A program made the position numbers and the translations under genes. The notes under the pieces were generated by a model. That model was not told the origin of the DNA. It did not search any database and was given only the letters and a program-made list of their open reading frames with translations. A stretch of 64,000 nucleotides of DNA from Panicum virgatum (taxonomy: Eukaryota > Streptophyta > Magnoliopsida > Poales > Poaceae): positions 19,220,782 to 19,284,781 of the forward strand of contig NC_053139.1 in the NCBI RefSeq assembly GCF_016808335.1, in the 5' to 3' direction. Each line of letters starts with the position of its first letter. Positions within the stretch are counted from its first letter, which is position 1. Positions 45,101-56,479 of the stretch are shown one piece after another.

Positions 45101-45545
45101 GGATCTGGAGTTCTCAGTTGGTGATGAGGTTCTTCTCAAGATGTCGCCAACAAAAGGTGTTGTTCGTTTTGGCACAAGAGGAAAGCTCAGCCCAAGGTAC
45201 ATTGGGACGTATATGATTACCGCTCGAGTTGGAGCTTTGGCTTATCATTTGCAGTTGCCTGAGTCGATGAGTGGTGTGCACCCTGTGTTTCATGTATCGA
45301 TGCTGAGGAAGTATCTGAAGGATCCAGAACAGAAGATTGAGGCTGAGCCAATGATTATTCAGCAGGACTTGACTATGGAGTGTCACCCAGTGCGCATATT
45401 GGATTCATCTGACCGCGTTATGCGGAATAGGACCATCAAGTATGTGAAGGTGCTATGGACTAATCAGTCTGAGCGGGAAGCCACATGGGAATTGGAGGCG
45501 CAGATGCGCGAGAAGTATCCGGAGCTCTTCGAGTCTGGTAAGTAA
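42173..45545 (+). pseudogene. Chromovirus Pol: protease, RT, RNase H, integrase, chromodomain; broken
   Basis: In order: protease with LFDSGASFSFVS; reverse transcriptase with [32 protein letters not shown] and the active-site FIDDILVYS intact; RNase H with [10 protein letters not shown], where the usual TDHxSLKY motif reads MNHQSLKYI; integrase with the HHCC region (VHPSETK...CGICQK), then TMDFVVGLP, VSDRDSKF and the ERTIQTLEDLLR glutamate; and a C-terminal chromodomain (VLWTNQSEREATWELEAQM). Stops lie at 42461, 43454, 43901, 44138 and 44480. A one-base shift near 44620 moves the frame before YIKEVVRLHGVP. The chromodomain places it in the chromovirus branch, probably Tekay/Del. Confidence 0.95.
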
Positions 45546-45616
45546 TTAGTTATTTATATGTGGTTTTTTTTCCCACCCATGCATTAGTGATGCTGAATTT
45601 GGGGACAAATTCCTTT

Positions 45617-45629
45617 AAAGAGGGGAGAA
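45617..45629 (+). other. Chromovirus polypurine tract
   Basis: AAAGAGGGGAGAA immediately precedes the 3' LTR start TGTAACACCC. It is the plus-strand primer of reverse transcription. Confidence 0.9.
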
Positions 45630-47948
45630 TGTAACACCCAAATTGAACAAAAGGCAAAGTATGCTTTCAACATGGGAATGCGTAAAGTTGATAGATAAAA
45701 TTAACTTTTTGGATCCATTGCCCGAATGGACGAACGGACACTGCAGTTGCATAGAGCTCGTCAAGTACATTCCATTTGACTATCTACATGTCACGTTTGG
45801 AGTTTGGATCAAAAAGTTATAATGTTTTTAGCTGCTAGGTAGGCGGGCCCACGCTAAAGTACCTGCGTGCTGCAGTGCACACTACAGTACCCCCTCCCCT
45901 TTCCAAACCCTAAGCCATCGACCCTTCCCCCTCTTGCACCGCCACTCCCTAGCATGAAAGAACAAAGAGGGTAGAGGGAGAGGAAGAGAAGAGAAGAGAA
46001 GGAAAACTAGGGCACATCTTCGTCGATCCTCGTCGTTTCTCTCCAAAAACCGGTTGGGATTCCTCTCGTCTTTCTGTTTTCCCCATCTCCATGGCTTTTC
46101 CTCGCTGTTCATGGTGGTGCCGCCTTGTGTGCTATAGTGCAGCGAGGTTGGATGCAAGGAAGAAGGGGAAACAGAGTGGAACCGCCGTGATTGTCATCGT
46201 CATCGCCTTCACCCTTGTAGTTTGCAAGGGGAACCCCTAGGTGAGACATGCCCTTGTTGTAGAATATGTTTCACCCCTGGTTTTAGAAGTTTTTAGCTCT
46301 TGTGAGTAGCGGTATTAGTCGCCTTTGGACTAGGATTAAGGTTTTGTCCTCGTCCCTTTTCTCAGCACGTCATCAATCTGTGTAGTTTTTGTTCATTGCA
46401 GTTTTTCATGCTCTTAATGATCTCAAAAAAATATCAAACCTTTATATGAGTTGGAGAATAGTTAGAGATCTTTCCATGGCCGTAGCCCATAGTGAACACC
46501 TCAATCAGATTTAAGATGAGGGAGAAACTAAGGTTGGAATATGATAGTTTTTCAGTCTCGTAATTCTGGACAGTGTCTGTTAACCTGAAGTTTATGGAAT
46601 TTTAATGGCATTTTTGGACTTTATCTTAGTTAAAAGAGTTGTATAGAATTTCATAAGCTTTCCAGATTGGTAAAGACCATAGTCATCCGAATTTTGGAGC
46701 TTCAGTTATGATTGCCTCAATGGAACTGTTCTGCAGAATCTATCAGAATGTCAGATCAAGGTTCACCTCGATGTTACCCCATGTTAATGATTTTTCCTAT
46801 ACCTTTGAATATCTAGAAATTTGTAGGTTATGAAATTATCTTTCTTGTGGAAAAAATTCAGAATTTTTGCCCACAAGACTTAAATATTCCAAAAAGGAGA
46901 AGCAACAGTGCTGCTGTTTTCACTAGATTAGCATGTCTTGACGTGAGGACGTTGGGTTCAGGCGTAGGATCGCTCTACTCGATGTTTTTATTTTGAAGTA
47001 TGTTTGTTTTGGTGCTGAGCTATGTTTGTGAATAGATGGTGCATCTTCGGACCGTGCTTAGCTCACGTTCTTGATCTTCGGTGAAGGCAAGTAAACGTAG
47101 CGATGTGGTCTACTCGCTTTAACTTTGTTATTTGAATTGCCACCATTAAATTTCAAAAGCTCACACTAGACAGAAAGTGCTGGATTTGTCTTTATTTTTG
47201 AATTAATATATTTGTTTACTTGTGGCATTGCTCTTGAAGTTATAAATTTTGAAGGTATATGAAGTTCATGCATTGCAATCATACATTTGCACTCTCATAT
47301 TGAATATGCATTTGAAAAAACCGTAGCCGGATAGGTGCGGTAAGTACCGGTACAACAATGCATGTTGAGATATAGCAATATGGTTGCAGCCCTCACTTCC
47401 TTTCTTGGGATTTGTGGGTAGAAGTGAAGTCATGCATTGCATTGTACCAATTGCATGTGCATTGAGGCATTGATTTGAAGTTTTTCATATATCTTTACCT
47501 GAAGCTATATTGTCTCTTTATGATACTTCCTTTTATCAATTTATTAACCCAATGATTAACCAAACTATGATTTGAATGACTTGGTTAAAGCAGTTTGCTT
47601 GCTGAGGTTTTTCCATAAACCTCATATGTTTTTCCCCCTCCGCAGGTTCTTGAGTTGGAGGGTGCAGCGTTGGATGGAAGTAGCAGCACGTGTGCCCACA
47701 CTTATATATATATGTTGAACAAATGTTTTTAATACCTTGTTTGGATGTGGAGACTCTGTTGTTATTTTAAACTCTCTGGTGTGGTTCAGTTTGTAAAATG
47801 GTTATTTCACTCAAGTGTTGTTTTTTTTCCTATCTAAACTTTTTTATGTGTTGCTTCCGCTCGTTGTTTTCTTATGTGTGCGCTTGTTTTAGCTGTAGTG
47901 TTGTGTGGTAACACTCCAGAATGTGCTGCCGTTCTAGGGTGTTACATG
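45630..47948 (+). repeat. Chromovirus 3' LTR
   Basis: 2319 bp, TGTAACACCC to GGTGTTACA. It keeps the ~75 bp missing from the 5' LTR and the same intron-like signals (exon 47036-47086, GC donor at 47087, acceptor at 47645). Confidence 0.9.
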
Positions 47949-48184
47949 TGCTCAAAAGTAAATTTTGACATAAATGTAGTACTGGAAGTCAGAGTAATAT
48001 ATATGACTAATAGCCACCTTATAATCCCATAAGATCATCCCCTAGGGCTTTACGATCTAAGCACAATCCTTAACGAGTCCAACGTAGTTTTATAAACACT
48101 TTGTCGAGCACATTTTTTTATTCCAAAAGCAGTTTTAAGGTTCATTGTAACCTCTGGTGTATATGTTTCGGCTCTGATACTAGC

Positions 48185-51100
48185 TGTGGCAGAACCGCCT
48201 AAATTAATCTGGCTCAAGTGCGTTAACCCTCACCTTTATGGATGAAATGGTTACCACGCACTTCAAACGGAGTAATCTGATAGTCTGTCGGGTAAAATCC
48301 CGATGCAACCATTTTATTTCCGATCGAAACAACATATCTCACACGAAGGTGAGCCCAGAGATTACAGCAGTCATAAATTTTACAACACAAACTTCAATAG
48401 TAAATATTATTACAAATTGAGTTTGAGAATTCAAACGGAGTACCTCAGAAATTTGATAGTAGATAAGTTCCTCAGAGTAAAAAAAAAGCAGAAAAGAAAA
48501 CAACAACTAGCGACGATATATGACATCATGACGAAGCCCGTACATGACGTCAATCTCACCAAGCATCCCAAAAAATTACCTGAAAACAAAGTCACAAGCA
48601 AGACTGAGTATACTAATACTCAGCAAGGCTGACCCGACTAAGGGTATAAAATATCCCTTTAACTAGACATGCAAGGCTTGTAAAGGCTCTAGGGTTTCTT
48701 TTGCTGAAAAGTAACAAAGAGTAGGTCCTTAATTTCAAGTTTTAGCTTTCAAATTCTAGTTTCATTAGCCATTCTAGGTAAGCACCTATCTATACAAACA
48801 TGGTAGATAATTTAATTTCATCCAACAAGATTGAGTATCATCTTTGTTTCACTTCTTACTCTATGTGGCAAAGAGATCAAGTAGTCTCAATTTCCGCGAG
48901 AAACGGACGATTCTGAATCGAATTTCCACCTTGCAAGGGTAAACCTAACACACACGCTTGGAGCACTGTCAAGTCACTCCCAAGCAACCGTTTGCTTCTC
49001 ATTCCAGTTCATGGATCAGTACCACTCTCCCCGACTACAGGGAACCTCCACATCCCTGCACCCGTGGTGTTGCGCAACAAAAATAAAATCCTATCTCTAA
49101 GAGAGAGTGGGAGGTATGTCCACTTGCCGGACCGATCAGTTACTAGGCTTACCGCGTACCATATTTACGAAATGTGGCTAGTACTTTCAAACGGTTAATC
49201 AACATTACCACAAACTGCGGCCTTAGCAATTTTATCAACACAGACGTATTTCAACCATGAAGCTTGTAACCAAATCCGTCCATGGTCCTTATAGTGATTG
49301 CAAGAATGTAAACAATCAATTCCTATAGAGCTCGCGAGTGACAAGTAATCACTCGACTTTTACCGGTCCTATTAGCATAGCATCTATGTGGACTCAGTTT
49401 CTAATGTTCAATCAATAGGTACTTAGAATTATGTAGCTAAGATTTTCATTTAACTCCAACAACTTAAATGCAAAAGTAAATAGAAATAGTAGGTTGCATA
49501 ATTTAAAATAATGGGATTATGCACCGGAGCTTGCCTTTAGTGACTTTGCTAATGCTATTAGCCTTTGGCTCTTCCGAACTTTGGTTCTTCCAAATCTGGG
49601 TTCGGGACTTCAATTAATTCAGCGATGTTGGCCTGAGCTTCAAAAATATCCCCGTTTGGTTCCTGGATGAGTTCGTACGTTCAGTCTGCTAACGATGTTG
49701 CCTCTATATGAGATCTATTTAAATCTAAATTTCCAGACATAACTAAGTGCTGAAACTTCATGGACATGCTATAATCTTCAAAAGAATCACTCAAGAATAT
49801 TTCCACAATTTTCCATGTACAGAAACTATTACTTATGAATTAACCTTAAAACTCAAACATAAATTTCAAAACTCAAGCTAGACAGTACTACTGCACTTCC
49901 AAATTTAACTAGAGCTTACATGCATCTATTAAAGACTATGATAAAAGATGCAGCTATAAACTCTAACAGCAACTTGCTTGAATAAATATCAAAGATACAA
50001 GCTACATATCACTAAAGTAGCTAGGATCTCATACTCTAGTCATACACTGGGTCTACAAATTTTACACAAGAGCATACATAGCACATAGGTTACATGGTTC
50101 AAAGATAAAGTCCAGCACAGCTATGGTTCATGAGATAGAAATAAAACACTTGTTTCCTAATATTTAATCTAGAGCACAAACCAAAGGGATTTAGTGCAAA
50201 CTCACAAAAACAAATTTATAGATCTATCTCTAAACAACTCAGATAAAAAAGGTTTGCTATTTTTGGATTTTTCTACAAATTCTTATGATTTTTCAAAGTT
50301 CACAGGACAAACAAGAAAGGGTTGTAGTCTTTTTTTTTGCAAAAAGGACCCTAAAACTAATCGAATCAAATCAATTGGGTCCCTAAACATAGGAAGAAGG
50401 GGAACATGGAGGGGATCGCCGTAATTCTGGCGAGATCCGTCGCTGGCGGTGAAGGAGGGAGGGTCAGGGAGGACCAGTGGGCCCGGGCGAACCTTCTAGT
50501 GGCCTTAGATGGGAGGGAGAGGGCCGGAGAGGTCAGAGTTGTGGTCAGCAGAGGCGGCGGCGGAGCAAAGCTCGACGGCGAGCTTGTCTCGGTGGGGCTG
50601 GGGTGCCCGGGCTATGATGGATGGACCGATGAACTTTGGGGACAAGGAGGGAAGTTAGCTGCATGCTGGGATGGGCCTGAGCTATATTGGAACGGCGATT
50701 CCACGGTGGCGCAGGCGCTCGCCGGAGCTTGAGGGGAGGGGTGGCGGCATTCTGGGCTCGAGATGGGTGAGCTGCGCGAGAGAAGTTGGGGAAGTAGAAT
50801 GAAGATGAGCTCCCGGTGCTTCTGGCAGAGAATAAAAGGGGATTGGAAGCTCCCGTGGCTCTTGCCACGCATGCCGGCGGCGTGTTGAGCTCGGGAGTGG
50901 CGGCGCACGCGTGGCGAGCGGTGCGGGGGCTAGAGAGGAGGTCCAGGCGGCCAGGCGGGCTTGCGTGGTTCAGCTTAGGCGGCGGGGAGGTCAAACTGCG
51001 ACCGGCAGGGCAATTTTCCGCTGCGTCGGCGGCGAGGTGGTGCTCGGCTGTGGCGCGGGGCGGCATGTTAAATGGGGAGGAGGGCAGTGCGGTGCTGTGG

Positions 51101-51719
51101 TGTTGCCCCGGAAAGGGAGGAGCGACGTGTGGGGCAGCCAAGGCGGTGGCTCGGCAGCTGGCGTGCGGAGAGGACCGGCGGCGAGGGGCCGCGCCCCTGT
51201 TTCAGTAGAGGAAGAAAGAAGAAAGGGTGAGGCAGGGGATGGTTTTGTGATTTTCCAAAATCTCAGGGGCCTAATTGAAAAGTAAAATTTCTCATTGATC
51301 TAGGGCTTAAATGGAAAAGTGTTCAACATGAAAGTTGTGTAACTTTGCAAGATCTACAACTTTCACGTTGGGCAAAAACTCACTAGGTCAAAGGATTTGA
51401 AACTATTTTGAAATTCTTCAATTCTTTTAAATGCAAAAGAACACAACTTAAATTTTAAATTTTCAAGGGTAATCCTAAGCATAAAATATACCTTTTTATG
51501 ATGTTAAAAAAATGAAAACAAGATATGCACTTTAACCCCTTACAAAATTTGTGTTTACTCCCCAATCAAAACCATTTTATCAAAAAAGACCCTGCATTTT
51601 TCCAAAATTACAAAAATACCCTTGCTATGGCAATCATGGTTTAAATTTTTAATTAAACATAAACACAAGAGCTATATTTTAACTGGGTGGTTCTAGCCCA
51701 TAAAACTTGGATTGTCACA
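48185..51719 (-). mobile_element. LARD LTR-B
   Basis: 3535 bp without nested insertions, starting TGTGGCAGAACCGCC and ending ATTGTCACA. It lacks ~490 bp relative to LTR-A at about 49709, where TCTATATGAGATCTATTT joins two separated LTR-A sites. The GC-rich block is 50400-51230. Bounded by a PBS-like site on the left and a polypurine tract on the right. Confidence 0.85.
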
Positions 51720-52755
51720 GCCTTCCCCCCTAAAAAAAATCTCGTCCCGAGATTCCAGAATAGAAACAGACTGGAAGATCAGATACTAGAATTTGTTCTA
51801 AGGGATTCCGAAAGGTTTCGTGGGATGTAAGTCTTAGTTTCTCAAATTGCTTCCTCTTTTGTGTGATGAATCCATTGGATTCTAAGCGTCCTAACCTTCT
51901 TTCTTCTTATACCCGTTTCCTTGTATGGCCCTTACTTTGGCTTCTGCTTCGACTACCATGTCAAGACCAACTTATTTGACATGCTCCGGTTTAGGACTAA
52001 CTTAAAGAAGTTTGACACCTTTGACCGTACCAAAAGGTTTTAACTCTACTTGGTAGCTAGGGTGCCAATGTCAAACTTGCTTGATGCTTGTGGTCTATCA
52101 AGGGTAATGCATCAGGCAATAAGATAGATATGGGTATGGCATGAATGTTGTAACAAAGATCATCTTGAAGGAGTAGAAATTTTAACAAAGCTTTGCCATC
52201 TAAATCAAAGGATCAAATGGCGAGATGATGAAAAAAAGGACTATTGAAATTGTTTTACGAAGATGCGGAAAGATGTGATTCTGATTCATTGAAACGTAGG
52301 GTTTCATAAGAATCCAGGAATGATCAAACTACAAACAAGGCTAGTTGATCATTTGAAACTCCTTGAACAAAAGATCAAAGATGCAAAGGCCCTACCTAAG
52401 GTAGCTAAACACGACTAGTTTTCTTTTCCTAAGGTCAACAAACTCGAGGTTTTAGAACAAGGCACTCACCAAATTCTCACTAACCACTCAAACAAGATAA
52501 AGCACTCTAAAGATCCTTAGAAAGATGCTCAAAACATTGACTAACTTGAACAAGGATTAAAGCATTCAAGTTTTAACAATGCATGCACATTCTATCATCC
52601 TGACAACCAAAAATAACTGCCAAATATCTTTGGCCGTACGTGGTTAGTTTCGGTGGTAAAATATAGATACGTCTCTCTCTATAATATTTAACCTATGGTT
52701 CCTAACCGTTCTTAACCTATCGAATCGTGGTTTGTGTACCTGAAGAAAACACATA

Positions 52756-52818
<63 letters not shown>

Positions 52819-53419
52819 ATGAACCTTTCATGTCAGCACGTCATGAAAGCATTCCCAAACATTACTATTCACTATAGAAACAGTATCCGTACAATTCCTG
52901 CCGTATGAACAACATTAACATATGTCACATCAGTAACGTATTCACAGGGGTACCGTATAGAATGGGGGTATGCACAGCGATCGCCATACCCTGCGCCGAA
53001 CCAACTACTCCCAATATAGTCAACCGAAGTTGGTATATTGGCAGCACCTCAATTAGGCCACTGCTTGAGAAACAGGATTCGGTTCGCATCACCGACAGGA
53101 AGGCCAAGCTCTCCTAGTTGGCTGAGGATCCCTACCTCCTTACCTTAGTGATGAGTGCGTCGTTACAAATATAAGGTTGATTGTGCTCAAAAGTAAATTT
53201 TGACAGAAATGTAGTGCTGGAAGTCAGAGTAATATATATGACTAATAGCAACCTTATAATCCCCATAAGATCATCCCCTAGGGCTTTATGATCTAAGCAC
53301 AATCCTTAATGAGTCCAATGTAGTTTTATAAACACTATGTTGAGCACATCTTTTATTCCAAAAGCAGTTTTAAGGTTCATCGTAACCTCTAGTGTATATG
53401 TTTCAGCTCTGATACTAGC
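51720..53419 (-). mobile_element. LARD internal region INT2
   Basis: 1700 bp, colinear with INT1 and uninterrupted. It includes the empty target site for the chromovirus (TTGATTGTGCTCAAAAG, ~53176-53192), a long AT microsatellite, and ~390 bp (about 52720-53108) absent from INT1. No gag or pol motif was found in any frame. Confidence 0.8.
52757..52814. repeat. (AT)n microsatellite
   Basis: About 58 bp of uninterrupted TA/AT repeat within INT2, at the edge of the segment that INT1 lacks. It can fold back on itself and is expected to be unstable in length. Confidence 0.95.
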
Positions 53420-54763
53420 TGTGGCAAAACCGCCTAAATTAATCCGGCTCAAGTGCATTAACCCTCACCTTTATGGATGAAATGGTTAACACACACTTCA
53501 AATGGAGTAATCTGACAGTCTGTCGGGTAAAATACCGATGCAACCACTGTATTTCCGATCGAAACAATATATCGCACACGAAGGTGAGCCCAGAGATTAC
53601 AACAGCAATAAATTTTACAAGACAAACTTTAATAGTAAATGTTATTACAAATTGAGTTTGAGATTTCAAACGGAGTACCTTAGAAATTTGAATGTAGATA
53701 AGTTCCTCAGAGTTTAAAAAAAGCAAAAAAGAAAACGACAACCAATGACGATATATAACATCATGATGAAGCCCGTACATGATGTCAATCTCATCAAGCA
53801 TCCCAAAAAAATTACCTGAAAACAAAGTCACAAGCAAGACTGAGTATACTAATACTCAGCAAGGCTGACCCGACTAAAGGTATATAATATCCCTTTAACT
53901 AGACATGCAAGGCTTGTGAAGGCTCTGGGGTTTCTTTTGCTGAAAAGTAACAAAGAGTAGGTCCTTAATTTCAAGTTTTAGCTTTCATATTCTATTTTAA
54001 TTAGCCATTCTAGGTAAGCACCTATCTATACAAATATGGTAGAGAATTTAATTTCATCCAACAAGATTGAGTATCATCTTTGTTTCACTTCTTACTCTAT
54101 GTGGCAAAGAGATCAAGCAGTCTCAATTTCAAACGGACGATTCTGAATCGAATTTCCACCTTGCAAGGGTAAACCTAACACACACGCTTGGAGCACGGTC
54201 GAATCACTCCCAAGCAACCGTTTGCTTCTTATTCTAGTTTATGGATCAGTGCCACTCTCCCCGACTACAGGGAACCTCCACATCCCTGCACCCGTGGTGT
54301 TGCGCAACAAAAATAAAATCCTATCTCTAAAAGAGAGTGGGAGGTATGTCCACTTACCGGGCCAATCAGTTACTAGGCTTATCGCGTACCATATTTACGG
54401 CATGTGGCTAGTACTTTCAAACGCTTAACCAACATTACCACAAACTGCGGCCTTAGTAATTTTATCAACACAGATGGATTTCAACCATGAAGCTTGTAAT
54501 CAAATCCGTCCATGGTCCTTATAGTGATTGCAAAATGTAAACAATCAATTCCTATAGAGCTCGTGAGTGACAAGCAATCACTCAACTTTTACCGGTCCTT
54601 TTAGCATAGCATCTATGTGGACTCTGTTTCTAATGTTCAATCAATAGGTACCAAGAATTATGCAGCTATGGTTTTCATTTAACTCCAATAACTTAAATGC
54701 ACAAGTAAATAGAAATAGTAGGTTACATAATTTAAAATAATGGGATTATGCACCGGGGCTTGC

Positions 54764-54989
54764 CTTTAGTGACTTTGCTAAAGCTATTAGCCTTTGGCTC
54801 TTCCGAACTTTGGTTCTTCAAAATCTGGGTTCGGGACTTCAGTTAATTTAGCGATGTTGGCCTGAGCTTCAGAAATATCCCCGTCTGGTTCCTGGATGAG
54901 TTCGTACGTTCCGTCTGCTAACGATGTTGCCTCTATATGGGATGCAATACTTTGAGTTATTGAAATGCTAACTTTATAGCTTTCCTTCA
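54764..54989 (-). other. Exon-like acidic ORF in LARD LTR-C
   Basis: On the minus strand an acceptor-like CAACTTTATAG precedes a frame reading KESYKVSISITQSIASH, then SLADGTYELIQEPDGD, ISEAQANIAKLTEVPNPDF and EEPKFGRAKG, stop. A donor AG|GCAAGC follows at 54764/54763, and an acceptor TTTTCAG lies at 53816, giving a ~950-bp intron. LTR-A and LTR-B encode the same text, each with one stop (CAG to TAG; GGA to TGA). Position relative to the LTR end resembles exon 2 in the L1 LTRs. No known domain. Confidence 0.3.
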
Positions 54990-56479
54990 CTATAAAGTTG
55001 TAATCTAATAATCAAACAATCTAGATTAACCATGTCAAGTACTCTCTTCTGTAACTCACTAAACATGACTTCATAAAATAGCAAAACTAGCTACACTAAG
55101 TAACACGGTTTGAATTCAAATTCATGTTTAAAAAAAATTAAATTTAGAAAGGAGATTAACAACAAAATTCAGGCTCAAACATGGTAACGAGGTCACACAA
55201 ACTTTTCAAAGTAACTACACTTGGACTTGGGCAATCATTTAACAGAAGAAATATTTCAGTTAAACAGCCCTAGAACATGATTTATTTCTACAGAACCAAC
55301 CACTATAGCACTGGAGGTACAAATTTAACTGAGCACTAGTCAACCATCAACCAAACTTCTGTAATTTTATTAGGATTTTATCCCTAAAAGATCAGTGTTA
55401 CCAAAATAAATAAAAAACAACCCTAACATATCAAGATCTATTTAAATCTAAAGTTCCAGACATAACTAAGTGCTGAAACTTCATGGACAAATTTTACACA
55501 AGAGCATACATAGCACATAGGTTACATGGTTCATAGATAAAGTCTAGCACAGCTATGGTTCATGAGATAGAAATAAAACACCCGTTTCCTAATATTTAAT
55601 CTAGAGCACAAACCAAAGGGATTCAGTGCGAACTCACAAAAACAAATTTATAGATCTATCTCTAAAGAACTCAAGTAAAAAAGGTTTGCTATTTTTGGAT
55701 TTTCTACAAATTCTTATGATTTTTCAAGATTCACAGGACAAACAAGAAAGGGTTCCGGTCTTTTTTTTTGCAAAAGGAACCCTAAAACTAATCGAATTAA
55801 AGCAATTGGGTCCCTAAACAGAGGAAGAAGGGGAACAGGGAGGGGATCGTCGGAATTCCGGCGAGATTTGTCGCCTGTGGCGAAGGAGGGAGGGTTAGGG
55901 TGGACCAGTGGGCCCGGACGAACCTTCTAGTGGCCTTAGATGGGTGGGAGAAGGCCGGAGACGTCAGAGCTGTGGTCAGCAGGGGCGGCGGCGGAGCAAA
56001 GCTCGATGGCGAGCTTGTCCCGGCGGGGCTGGGGTGCCTGGGCTATGATGGATGGACCGGTGAACTTCGGGGAGGAGCAGGGAAGTTAGCTGTGTGCTGG
56101 GATGGGCCTGAGCTATATTGGAGCGGCAGTTCCACGGCGGCGCAGGTGCTCGCCGGAGCTCGAGGGGAGGGGCAGTGATGTTCTGGTCTCGAGAGGTGTG
56201 AGCTGCGCAGGAGGAGGTGAGGAAATAGAATGAAGATGAGCTCCTGGTGCTTCTGGCAGAGAATAAAAGGGGATTGGAAGCTCCCGTGGCTCTTGCCACG
56301 CACGCCGGCGGCATGTCGAGCTCGGGAGCGGTGGCGCGCACGTGGCGAGCAGAGCAGGGGCTAGAGCGGAGCACGCGGCTTGTGAGGGACGCGTGGTTCA
56401 GCTCAGGCGACGGGGAGGTGAAACCGCGAGCGGCAGGGCAGTTTTCCGCTGTGCCGGCGGCGAGGTGGCGCTCGACTGT

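Larger units (their letters stand above)
38265..47948 (+). mobile_element. Chromodomain Ty3/gypsy element (Tekay/Del-like), complete but degenerate
   Basis: Structure: LTR 38265-40507, PBS 40510-40521, gag, protease, reverse transcriptase, RNase H, integrase, chromodomain, polypurine tract 45617-45629, LTR 45630-47948. Target duplication TGTGC (38260-38264, 47949-47953) is confirmed by the empty site in INT2 (~53182). The left LTR starts TATAACACC instead of TGTAACACC and lacks ~75 bp that the right LTR keeps. At least eleven in-frame stops and two frameshifts break the polyprotein. The two LTRs have diverged moderately, so the insertion is not recent. Confidence 0.95.
37185..48184 (-). mobile_element. 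LARD internal region INT1 (split by a chromovirus)
   Basis: INT1 sequence lies at 37185-38264 and 47954-48184. The polypurine tract (minus strand TAGGGGGGAAGGC) abuts LTR-A, and the PBS-like site lies before LTR-B. The text next to the tract, CTCGGGACGAGATTTT, resembles the pol 3' end of chromoviruses, which suggests the ancestor. INT1 lacks ~390 bp present in INT2. No coding domain found. Confidence 0.75.

Noticed and set aside
52757..52814. AT run as a promoter or replication origin
   Set aside because: It is a plain dinucleotide microsatellite inside a repeat, with no supporting context.
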